Assembly (NCBI GenBank): GCA_028693885.1
Contig: JAQUUM010000007.1
Coordinates: 1-19,605 of the forward strand
Length of the DNA: 19,605 nucleotides
Source: Bacilli bacterium
Lineage (GTDB): Bacteria > Bacillota_I > Bacilli_A > ML615J-28 > CAG-698
Direction: 5' to 3'
This document shows positions 1-7,106 of the stretch, piece by piece. Below the pieces are notes generated by a model. The model ran no database searches. It worked only from the letters and a program-made list of their open reading frames with translations, and was not told the DNA's origin. The stretch's first letter is position 1; every line of letters starts with the position of its first letter. Made by a program: the position numbers and the translations under genes.

Positions 1-386
1 TCTAAATGCAAATAATTCTTTATTTGCAAATCATATTTCCATAAAAATATATCATCTTTAATTTCACAAAAAACATTTCTCAATATTTCTTGATTATCTT
101 CAATAATTTGGATAATATGTTGTCTTGGAATTGTTTTTGAAATTGAATTGAATTTTAAGTCATTAGGATGATGAACATAGGCTCCGTTGTAGTTGATAAT
201 AGGAGTATCTAATTCAAGGTATTTATAATAAAACTCACTAGATCTATAAGGCCTACCAGTAGCAATTACTACTATATGTTGTTTAGCCATTTTTTTAAGC
301 AAATCTAAAGACTTTTTATCATTGTTTGAAAATCCAGTAACTAATGTACCATCTAAGTCTACTACTATCATTTTTCTATCAGCCAT
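1..386 (-). CDS. Cof-type HAD-IIB family phosphatase, N-terminal part (cut by window edge)
   Basis: Only the first 128 residues are inside the window; the gene runs off at position 1. HAD motif I is visible as DLDGT (Asp10 nucleophile, Asp12) and motif II as IATGRP (Thr43). The following INYNGAYV stretch is typical of the Cof / HAD-IIB subfamily, whose members are cytosolic, Mg-dependent phosphatases, mostly of sugar phosphates or flavin/PLP-type substrates. The cap domain, which sets specificity, begins near the cut, so the substrate cannot be named. The start at 386 is preceded by an AAGG ribosome-binding site at suitable spacing; Met6 (371) is an alternative. The gene begins 20 bases after the BY-kinase stop with no terminator between, so it is probably the last visible gene of the surface-protein operon. 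Family assignment is firm; its role in the operon is unknown. Confidence 0.85.
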   Translation of the reverse strand, partial: MADRKMIVVDLDGTLVTGFSNNDKKSLDLLKKMAKQHIVVIATGRPYRSSEFYYKYLELDTPIINYNGAYVHHPNDLKFNSISKTIPRQHIIQIIEDNQEILRNVFCEIKDDIFLWKYDLQIKNYLHL

Positions 387-406
387 TATATCTACCTTGC
401 CCAGCT

Positions 407-1816
407 TTACTTGTATTCATATGAGTAATAACGTTCTTTTTTATCTAAGACTACATTATTCATTACGATACCTGCAATTTTAATATTTTCAGATTTTAAA
501 ATATTAATTGCATCAATCACTTCTTTTTTGTTAACTCTTTTTTGATTTAAAACAAATACCGTTTCATCAGCATATTTTGAAATAATCAAAGCATCATTAA
601 CTGCTAGAATTGGCGGACAATCAAGAATAATAGCATCATAACTCTTCTTTAATTCTTCTATCATTTCTTTTACTTTTGGATTGGAAACCAACACATGTGA
701 TAATTCGATTTTTTTACCACTGGTAATCACATCTATTCCTTTATCAGTTTTTTTAACAATTTCATTTAACTTTGCTTCACCTAAGACATAATTTGAAAAA
801 CCTTTTAGGTTATCTAATTCAAAAACATTATGCATTTCTGGTCGTCTCAAATCCATATCAATTATTAGAATTTTCTTATTTTCAAACTCATTAAGCGCTA
901 GAGCTAAATTAACTGCTGTTGTAGTTTTAAATTCACCTTGAATTGAAGATGTAACTTGGATTACATTTAAATTCTTATCAACTGAAGAAACTAATTTAAA
1001 TGGTATTTTCCTATATCTTTCAGCATTTACACTGTCAGGATTTTCTTTTACAATAAACTCGAATTTTTTTATTGATTCAGCAGCTTTATCTTTCTTAAAA
1101 CTCAAAATTCTTGTAATTACGTCTATTCCAGTTATTTCTTTTACTTCAGTACTAGATGTAAACTTCATACTTAAAATACTTTTTAATACAATAAAAGCTA
1201 AAGCTAAAAAAGTAGCGACAACAAAACTAATAAAAATGTTTAAAATTATATTAGGGCCTGCAGGTGCCGTAGGTAAAGTTGCTAGATTTTCTATTTTTAC
1301 TGTTGCATATTGATATGCCCAAGATGAATAAATACTACTTTCCTCTTCTGAAAATTCCTCATTTACTCTTATCTTTATTTCTTCAGCCATCAAATTGCAA
1401 ACATCTCTAGCAACAACAGGATCTATATCTTTGTAGACTATACTAAAAATTGTATCAGCTGAAGCCTTCTTTATAGTAATAGATTGCCTTAAACTGCTAA
1501 TACTACGATTAACCATATACTCATCGCTTGCTTGATCTTTTATACTTTGCAAAAAACTTTCGTATTTTGTTTGTGTAGATAATCTATCAATTAGTTCATT
1601 AGCAATTGTAGCTGTATTAGTTGACATCGTTTGATTTTCAACACTCATTATACAAGCACCTTCATAATATGGTGTCATTCCAAATTTTGTAATAATTATT
1701 CCTAAGCCTACAGTTATTACAAAAATCAAAATAATAACTATAAGATTTTGCTTAATTCTCGAAAAAATATCTTCTAAAGTAAATTCTTTTTCTTGGTTAA
1801 CACTAGCATTATTCAT
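407..1816 (-). CDS. One-piece Wzz/BY-kinase: polysaccharide co-polymerase fused to tyrosine autokinase
   Basis: This 469-residue protein has an N-terminal Wzz-type module: cytoplasmic segment, TM1 about residues 25-45, a short extracellular region of about 140 residues, a Pro-rich PTAPAGPN motif at 182-189, and TM2 about 188-213. A BY-kinase domain follows: Walker A region 289-300, Walker A' ILIIDMDLRRP (316-326), Walker B AIILDCPP (395-402), and a C-terminal tyrosine cluster YYSYEYK (Tyr463, 464, 466, 468). BY-kinases regulate chain length and export of capsule or exopolysaccharide by cycling autophosphorylation. Many Firmicutes encode the two modules as separate proteins (CapA/CapB), so the fusion is less usual here. 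The Walker A reads QGEFKTTT: the Gly normally before the catalytic Lys is Phe296. I chose the start at 1816, not 1828, because GGAG lies 6 bases upstream; the gene then overlaps the lipoprotein gene by 8 bases. No cognate phosphatase or glycosyltransferase is visible. Confidence 0.88.
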   Translation of the reverse strand: MNNASVNQEKEFTLEDIFSRIKQNLIVIILIFVITVGLGIIITKFGMTPYYEGACIMSVENQTMSTNTATIANELIDRLSTQTKYESFLQSIKDQASDEYMVNRSISSLRQSITIKKASADTIFSIVYKDIDPVVARDVCNLMAEEIKIRVNEEFSEEESSIYSSWAYQYATVKIENLATLPTAPAGPNIILNIFISFVVATFLALAFIVLKSILSMKFTSSTEVKEITGIDVITRILSFKKDKAAESIKKFEFIVKENPDSVNAERYRKIPFKLVSSVDKNLNVIQVTSSIQGEFKTTTAVNLALALNEFENKKILIIDMDLRRPEMHNVFELDNLKGFSNYVLGEAKLNEIVKKTDKGIDVITSGKKIELSHVLVSNPKVKEMIEELKKSYDAIILDCPPILAVNDALIISKYADETVFVLNQKRVNKKEVIDAINILKSENIKIAGIVMNNVVLDKKERYYSYEYK

Positions 1817-2867
1817 TTGTCTCTCCATTTCTTATTAATATAAATCCAAAAGATAGATTGTTAGCATTTCTTACTTTATACGCTAAAAAAATATTTTCTA
1901 AATTTATCGATTCAATAAATTCTTTTTTAATTGTTACTATATTATTATATATTATGTAATCAGTCTCAGTAATATTATGGCCTGAAATGCTTTCAATATT
2001 TCCATCAAATATATTAAATTCTAATATTATATCATTTTGTTCATAATTAAATTCATAATTTGAAGTAATAAATGGTACTCTAGAATCTATTATATTCACA
2101 GTTATTTGATAAGATTGATCGTTGCCACTAATTCTTAATAGTTGATTTTCACTAATTATACTTTTTAAAAATATATTTTTTAAAATAATGTTATTACCCG
2201 TCTCATAATCTTGGTTATCCAATTCAGTCCCGTCTATAGATATAATAAAACTACCCTCAATTGGTATTATTAAATCATTTTCGCTAGCCTTATCAAATAA
2301 AACTTGAGACGCTTCATCATTAACATACGTTTTATCGAAATAAATGATTGCAGAATAATCTGAATCTTTATATCGGCTTTCTGATAAACTTTTTATCATT
2401 ATACCACAATTTACACAGTCAAGCAAACTAAGATCATAATAATTAGTTTCAATATTATAAATTTCATTATTGATTACTAATCTATACCCTGTTGCATTAT
2501 CAACTTCATCCCAAACTAAATTTTGGTTTTCAATTATTAAATTTTTAGGGATTTCTAAAACAAGACTGTTGATACTATGAGTATAAAAACTTGAATATTC
2601 AGAATCAATATCAGATGCATTTCTGGCTTTAATTCTAAAACTATATTCTCCTTCTCCCAAAACAGTTAAATCAAAACTATTTTTAGTAGAATCATATAAA
2701 ATGCCGTTAATTTCCAAAGTATATTTACTAGCATCAAGTACTTCGTCCCAATAAACAATATGATCTTCAATTAAAACATTAACCGGAATATCTAGAACTT
2801 TCGTGGAAACCTCTTTTGTACAAGCAGTTAATAAAAAAATCATAAGTATAAAAATAAGTTTTTTCAT
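1809..2867 (-). CDS. Lipoprotein with two fibronectin type III-like repeats
   Basis: The 352-residue product starts with a lipoprotein signal: Lys2-Lys3, a hydrophobic run, and lipobox LTAC with Cys16 as the predicted lipidated residue, so it should sit on the outer face of the membrane. Two tandem repeats follow, about residues 25-100 and 101-180. Each opens with an [IL]P-x-N-[LV]-x-I-E segment, then W-D-E-V-x-[DN]-A-[ST]-x-Y/G-Y and L-x-I-N, a pattern typical of FN3-like beta-sandwich domains. The remaining C-terminal part (about 180-352) is rich in predicted beta strands and matches no family I recognise. Two Cys in the second repeat (CVNC) have no partner in the first. The start codon overlaps the stop of the upstream gene as ATGA, and the 3' end overlaps the BY-kinase gene, so translation is probably coupled. 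A role in binding surface polysaccharide or protein partners is inference only. Confidence 0.78.
   Translation of the reverse strand: MKKLIFILMIFLLTACTKEVSTKVLDIPVNVLIEDHIVYWDEVLDASKYTLEINGILYDSTKNSFDLTVLGEGEYSFRIKARNASDIDSEYSSFYTHSINSLVLEIPKNLIIENQNLVWDEVDNATGYRLVINNEIYNIETNYYDLSLLDCVNCGIMIKSLSESRYKDSDYSAIIYFDKTYVNDEASQVLFDKASENDLIIPIEGSFIISIDGTELDNQDYETGNNIILKNIFLKSIISENQLLRISGNDQSYQITVNIIDSRVPFITSNYEFNYEQNDIILEFNIFDGNIESISGHNITETDYIIYNNIVTIKKEFIESINLENIFLAYKVRNANNLSFGFILIRNGETNE
1823..1826 (-). promoter_or_regulatory. Ribosome binding site deciding the BY-kinase start
   Basis: GGAG lies 6 bases before the ATG at 1816-1814. The upstream ATG at 1828 overlaps this site and has only an AT-rich sequence before it, so 1816 is the preferred start. 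Confidence 0.7.
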
Positions 2868-4018
2868 AGAATCTCTTTGCCTCCACTTATTTCTTTTACT
2901 TTAATCATAATTAAACTGTATTTAACTTTTATAATTCCCACTTCTTCATATATTATATAACTTCTTCCATACCAAATATCATCTATCTCCACATTAACTT
3001 TAGACATTAAAAATTCATTATATGGCGAAATCGATAAAGCACTACCTCTAACTACCCTTGGATCCTTTACTCTAAAACTAGAATCAAATTCAAGCAAATT
3101 AATATCTACATTCTCATTAGTTTTAAGCATTAACATCCCAACTTCAATAAACTGAAAGTTACTATTAAGTGGGAAATAAAATTGATTCACATAAGATATT
3201 TTTTTCGCCTCTATTACGCTAGTCACTACATTAATGTTTATAAATGGTTCTTCTACTCTAGACCCAACATCTCCAAAAACAGCTGTAAGTCTAATATCAT
3301 TAATTATCATAAATCTAAATCTACGACTCGGTGAAACTATGTTGCCAAATTCATCAACCCAATAAATAAACTCTTTATCTATCGGATCATCATCAGCAAC
3401 TATAGTTACTATTTGACCAAAAGGATAATAACTTTGTCCAGATGGAATATTGCCTCCAAATACTACTAATCTATAAGGATTTCTTTTATCCAGAGGCTTA
3501 TAAGCTGCCTTAATTATTATATCTGATGTTAAAACTGAAGCTTCAAATACTTCATCATTTAAATACCAGTCACTAAATCTATACCCTACTTTACTCAAAA
3601 GTCTTTCGTCATAATAATCATCTTGTTCAAAAGTATCACCCGAGTCAAAATATGCAACTTGTAATACATAATTATTGTCATCTACAAAAACAACAACGAT
3701 TTTATCACTTGGTTTATATATAGCTGTAGCTTTTGTATTTTTTGTTATCTCGATTTCATAATTCATGTCTTGAGATACTATGTAATCATCAATTAGCCAA
3801 TACTTAAATTCATAATTCGTAAAATCTAAATCACAATTTTCCATTAGAGAAACATTCGTTTTATATTTAACATTTAAACTATCAACTACAATATGATTGT
3901 AATCATCAAAAAAAGCTTCAACAGTAACATTATAAGTTAAATAACTACTATATGCACTTGTTGCAACTAAGTTAATCACAATGATTATTAATAATAAAAT
4001 AAATGCTTTTTTTCTCAT
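2864..4018 (-). CDS. Secreted or membrane-anchored protein with three InlB-type repeats
   Basis: The 384-residue product has an N-terminal signal peptide or signal anchor (MRKK, then a hydrophobic run to about residue 20; possible cleavage after TSA). Three consecutive repeats, about residues 30-102, 106-175 and 181-249, each end with an aromatic-x-x-W segment (FKYW, FSDW, FIYW) followed some 20-30 residues later by A-x-[YF] (ATAIYKP, KAAYKP, TAVFG). This is the pattern of InlB B-repeat / Listeria-Bacteroides repeats, beta-rich surface modules. The C-terminal 130 residues are not recognised. There is no LPxTG signal or C-terminal membrane segment, so it is either released or held by its N-terminus. 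Start 4018 is chosen over the in-frame ATG at 4066: AGGT lies just upstream of 4018, and 4066 falls inside the -35 box. It is the first gene of a four-gene operon and overlaps the lipoprotein gene as ATGA. Confidence 0.75.
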   Translation of the reverse strand: MRKKAFILLLIIIVINLVATSAYSSYLTYNVTVEAFFDDYNHIVVDSLNVKYKTNVSLMENCDLDFTNYEFKYWLIDDYIVSQDMNYEIEITKNTKATAIYKPSDKIVVVFVDDNNYVLQVAYFDSGDTFEQDDYYDERLLSKVGYRFSDWYLNDEVFEASVLTSDIIIKAAYKPLDKRNPYRLVVFGGNIPSGQSYYPFGQIVTIVADDDPIDKEFIYWVDEFGNIVSPSRRFRFMIINDIRLTAVFGDVGSRVEEPFININVVTSVIEAKKISYVNQFYFPLNSNFQFIEVGMLMLKTNENVDINLLEFDSSFRVKDPRVVRGSALSISPYNEFLMSKVNVEIDDIWYGRSYIIYEEVGIIKVKYSLIMIKVKEISGGKEIL

Positions 4019-4025
4019 TTTTCTA

Positions 4026-4028
4026 CCT
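4026..4028 (-). promoter_or_regulatory. Ribosome binding site of the InlB-repeat gene
   Basis: AGG (in GTAGGTAG) stands 7 bases before the ATG at 4018. It supports this start over the upstream in-frame ATG at 4066. Confidence 0.55.
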
Positions 4029-4037
4029 ACTATTATT

Positions 4038-4066
4038 ATTATATGAAAAATATGTCTTTTTTTCAA
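4038..4066 (-). promoter_or_regulatory. Promoter of the surface-protein / BY-kinase operon
   Basis: On the minus strand TTGAAA (4061-4066) is followed, after exactly 17 bases, by a perfect TATAAT (4038-4043). This is a near-consensus sigma-A promoter. It lies in the 59-base gap between rluA and the InlB-repeat gene and would give a very short leader before the ATG at 4018. Confidence 0.8.
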
Positions 4067-4077
4067 TGATTATATTT

Positions 4078-4932
4078 TCATATTAATTTATAATTAATGC
4101 TTGATTGATACCATATAGGATTTTCCTCTAAAACTATCATTTTTTCTAAAACAGGATGCATAAATTCTAAATAACAACAATGCAATTTTAATTCTCCTGA
4201 TTCTTTTCCATATAATCCATCACCTACTATTGAAAAACCCATATGTGATAAATGCAATCTTATTTGGTGCGTTCTTCCAGTATGAAGTTTTAATAACAAA
4301 TAAGATGTATTATCAGATTCTTCTAAAACTACATATTCAGTAATTGCATTCTTACCTTTTTCACTAATTTTTCTTTTTATACTTATTTCATTATCCCTAC
4401 CAATTGGCAAATCAATGATACCTTTTTTATCATTTAAATAGCCCTCAACTAAAGCTATATATTTTCTTGTCATTTGTTTTTGTTTTAATGCATTATGTAT
4501 AAACCCACATTTAGCAATAATCATCAAACCGGTAGTGCTATAATCAAGTCTATTTACTATGTGAATATTACTTGTTATGTTATTTTCTAAAAAATAATAC
4601 TTAATAGCGCTAATTACATTATCTGATAGATGTTTTCTAGTAGGTTGGCAAGCCAAATCTCTTGGTTTAGAAATCACCATTAACCACTCATCTTCATATA
4701 ATATATTTAAGTCAATTTTTTTAGCTTGAACTTCTTGATTCAATTCTTCTTCTAAAAGAAGTTCTAAAATATCACCTTTTTTAAGAGGATGATAGTTTTT
4801 AACCAATTGTTGATTTAATCTAAATTCCCCATACAATTTTACTTTTTTCAAAAAATTGCTAGAAAGTTTTTTGCTTTTTAAATATTCTTTTATTAAAATA
4901 TTATCTTCTTCTACTATATATTTTATAATCAT
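4078..4932 (-). CDS. RluA-family pseudouridine synthase
   Basis: The 284-residue enzyme isomerises uridine to pseudouridine in rRNA or tRNA. An S4-like RNA-binding region occupies about residues 1-62 (ending KKGDILEL). The catalytic motif is NRLDYSTTGLMI, with Asp130 as the conserved catalytic Asp; the usual HRLD has become NRLD (Asn127). The second signature GRTHQIRLHL (219-228) and GDGLYG (237-242) are intact. Length fits the family. The target site cannot be told from sequence, so I give no symbol. The start at 4932 is required by the S4-like domain, yet no Shine-Dalgarno sequence precedes it, and the upstream bases are the T-tract of the EF-G-like gene's terminator. It is probably expressed by readthrough from that gene, at a low level. 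Confidence 0.9.
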   Translation of the reverse strand: MIIKYIVEEDNILIKEYLKSKKLSSNFLKKVKLYGEFRLNQQLVKNYHPLKKGDILELLLEEELNQEVQAKKIDLNILYEDEWLMVISKPRDLACQPTRKHLSDNVISAIKYYFLENNITSNIHIVNRLDYSTTGLMIIAKCGFIHNALKQKQMTRKYIALVEGYLNDKKGIIDLPIGRDNEISIKRKISEKGKNAITEYVVLEESDNTSYLLLKLHTGRTHQIRLHLSHMGFSIVGDGLYGKESGELKLHCCYLEFMHPVLEKMIVLEENPIWYQSSINYKLI

Positions 4933-4938
4933 TATTTT

Positions 4939-4961
4939 AAAAAGGGCTAATAAATTAGCCC
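4939..4961 (-). terminator. Intrinsic terminator after the EF-G-like gene
   Basis: On the minus strand GGGCTAA pairs perfectly with TTAGCCC (7 bp, 4-base loop; arms 4955-4961 and 4944-4950), followed by TTTTT. The stem begins 6 bases after the stop codon of the EF-G-like gene, and the T-tract ends 6 bases before the rluA start codon. Confidence 0.8.
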
Positions 4962-4967
4962 AAATCC

Positions 4968-7028
4968 TTATTGTTTTTTGTATTCATTAATAATTTTTGA
5001 TACTAGACTATCGTCTCTTACTTCTTCGAATCTTAAGAAACTTCTACTAAAGCGTCCACTTCCTTGAGTTAAAGCCTTTAAATCAGTTGTATATTTAATA
5101 ATTTCACTTTCAGGAACTTCAGCAACAACTTCTTGCCATCCATTTTCAAGCGGTTCAGTTCCTAATACTCTACCTCTTCTTTTTGTTACATCACCCATTA
5201 TAGCACCCAAATATTCATCTTTTACAATAATGTTAAGTTTCATAATTGGTTCTAAAATAGAAGGTTTTATACTTTTACATGCTTCTTTAAAAGCAAGTTG
5301 GGCAGCTAAAACAAACGATAATTCATTAGAATCAACCGGATGGTAAGATCCATCATATAAAGTAGCTTTTACACCAATAACAGGAAAACCTGCAAGAGGT
5401 CCGTGTTTCATAGCTTCTCTCAAGCCTTTTTCAACCGCAGGAAAATAATTTCTAGGTACAGATCCACCAAAAACTTCTTCAGTAAATACAAACTCTTCTT
5501 GGGTAGGTTCAAATCTAATCCAAACATCTCCAAATTGTCCAGCTCCACCTGATTGCTTTTTATGTCTTCCTTGAGCTTCGCCCTTCGCTTTGATTGTTTC
5601 TCTATAAACGATTTTTGGATCTGAAGTTTCAAGCTCAACTTTGAACATATTACGCATTTTTTCAATAATATATCCTAAATGCGTCATGCCTTGACCACCT
5701 AGTAACATTTGAGCAGTTTCTGCATTTCTCTTGATTTCGAAACTAGCATCTTCAAGTTGGATTTTTTGAAGTGAACTAGAAATTTTATCTTCATCCTGTT
5801 TATTTTTTGGAGCAATAGCAATATAAATAGTTGGTGTAGGATAAGATATCTTCTCAAATATAACTGGGTCTTTTTTATCACAGAAACTTATATTAGTTGT
5901 TATTTCTGATAATTTTGCAACTGCTGCAATATCTCCAGCATTAACAGTTTCAAGTGGAATTTGAGTTTTCCCCATTAAAGTAAAAATTTGTGGCATTTTT
6001 ACCGATGAATCTGTTTCTGGTAAAAAAACTTCTTGAGCTGTTTTAACAGTACCTGAGTAAACCCTAAACATTGTAATTGTACCAACAAAAGCATCAATAG
6101 TTGTTTTAAAAGCTAAAGCTGCTAAACTTACATCATTTGTGCTTTTAGTAACTTTTGTATTGTCTTTTGGATTAGTACCTTCTTTTACAAATTCATTTGC
6201 TGCTGGCATATAGTCAACTATTGCATCTAATAAGCCTTCAATTGCAATATTTTTTAAACCAGAAATTGTAAAAATTGGGAATATATCACGATTTTTTAAA
6301 CTATTTTTTAAACCTTTTGCAATTTCTTCTGCTGATAATTCTTCACCACCAAAATATTTTTCAAGCAATTCTTCACTTGTTTCAGCAACAGCTTCAATAA
6401 TATTACTGTTAATTTCGCTAACTTGTGCCTCTAAATCCGACGGAATACTTGCTATTGTTTGACTACCATTATCATATGCAAAAGCTTTTTTTGAAACAAC
6501 ATCAACATAACCTTTAAAATTTTCACTAACTCCAAAAGGAATAAAAAATTGAGTTGCTTTTTTATCTAATTTACTAGTGATAGTATCTAAAACATCATTG
6601 TATTTAATGTTTTCTTTTTCTAATTTATTTATTGCTACTACTACAGGTATGTTTCTTTTTGCTAATTCAGCCCATACTCTTTCAGTACCAATTTCAGCTC
6701 CTTTTGAAGAATCAACTAATACTATAGCTCCATCTACAACACTTAGTACATTACTTAATTCTCCTATGAATTCTTCAGATCCAGGAGTGTCTAAAAAATT
6801 AATTTTTGTATTTTTCCACTCAACAGGAATCAAACTAGAACTTAACGTAGTTTGCCTGTTTTGTTCTTCTGGAAGAAAGTCGCCAACAGTATTTTTTCGC
6901 TCTACTTCTCCCTTTTTTTCAATTGCTTTACTAACATATAGAATTGACTCACATAAAGATGTTTTACCGCAGCCCATATGTCCTAATATAGCAATGTTTC
7001 TAATCGAATCAGCTTTGTATTCTTTCAT
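4968..7028 (-). CDS. EF-G-like translation factor GTPase (EF-G paralog)
   Basis: The 686-residue protein is collinear with elongation factor G but belongs to the EF-G-like subfamily, shown by the signature GRHKKQSGGAGQFGDVWI. Order: G domain with P-loop GHMGCGKT (16-23), switch I region EEQNRQTT in place of the EKERGITI of true EF-G, DTPG (80-83), and G4 motif NKLE (134-137); then domain II, domain III (GGQGMTHLGY), domain IV and a C-terminal domain V. The G4 Asp that normally contacts guanine is Glu, which is odd. Paralogs of this kind are common beside a normal fusA; their role on the ribosome is poorly defined. I chose the start at 7028 because AAGGAGG lies 5 bases upstream; the in-frame ATG at 7091 falls in the promoter. 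The gene is a single transcription unit with its own promoter and terminator, although rluA may be reached by readthrough. Confidence 0.92.
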   Translation of the reverse strand: MKEYKADSIRNIAILGHMGCGKTSLCESILYVSKAIEKKGEVERKNTVGDFLPEEQNRQTTLSSSLIPVEWKNTKINFLDTPGSEEFIGELSNVLSVVDGAIVLVDSSKGAEIGTERVWAELAKRNIPVVVAINKLEKENIKYNDVLDTITSKLDKKATQFFIPFGVSENFKGYVDVVSKKAFAYDNGSQTIASIPSDLEAQVSEINSNIIEAVAETSEELLEKYFGGEELSAEEIAKGLKNSLKNRDIFPIFTISGLKNIAIEGLLDAIVDYMPAANEFVKEGTNPKDNTKVTKSTNDVSLAALAFKTTIDAFVGTITMFRVYSGTVKTAQEVFLPETDSSVKMPQIFTLMGKTQIPLETVNAGDIAAVAKLSEITTNISFCDKKDPVIFEKISYPTPTIYIAIAPKNKQDEDKISSSLQKIQLEDASFEIKRNAETAQMLLGGQGMTHLGYIIEKMRNMFKVELETSDPKIVYRETIKAKGEAQGRHKKQSGGAGQFGDVWIRFEPTQEEFVFTEEVFGGSVPRNYFPAVEKGLREAMKHGPLAGFPVIGVKATLYDGSYHPVDSNELSFVLAAQLAFKEACKSIKPSILEPIMKLNIIVKDEYLGAIMGDVTKRRGRVLGTEPLENGWQEVVAEVPESEIIKYTTDLKALTQGSGRFSRSFLRFEEVRDDSLVSKIINEYKKQ

Positions 7029-7033
7029 TTTGG

Positions 7034-7040
7034 CCTCCTT
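7034..7040 (-). promoter_or_regulatory. Ribosome binding site of the EF-G-like gene
   Basis: AAGGAGG, a full Shine-Dalgarno sequence, lies 5 bases before the ATG at 7028. It settles the start codon and predicts strong translation. Confidence 0.85.
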
Positions 7041-7062
7041 ATATATACATACTCTAGGTAAT

Positions 7063-7091
7063 ATTATATAATATTTGATTAAAAAAAACAA
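7063..7091 (-). promoter_or_regulatory. Promoter of the EF-G-like gene
   Basis: A perfect TATAAT (7063-7068) lies 17 bases after a weak -35 TTGTTT (7086-7091), in the 78-base gap after the U32 gene. No clear hairpin terminator is seen for the U32 gene in this gap, so some readthrough from upstream is possible. Confidence 0.6.
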
Positions 7092-7106
7092 TGAAAAGTT
7101 TGCTAG

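Noticed and set aside
4019..4066. Upstream start at 4066 for the InlB-repeat gene
   Set aside because: That ATG lies in the -35 box of the operon promoter, and the signal sequence begins naturally at 4018.
6577..7071. Open plus-strand frame of 164 codons opposite the EF-G-like gene
   Set aside because: It mirrors the conserved G domain coding on the other strand, has low-complexity Ser/Thr-rich translation and no ribosome-binding site.
7029..7091. Upstream start at 7091 for the EF-G-like gene
   Set aside because: It falls in the promoter (-35 at 7086-7091, -10 at 7063-7068); the family start and AAGGAGG point to 7028.
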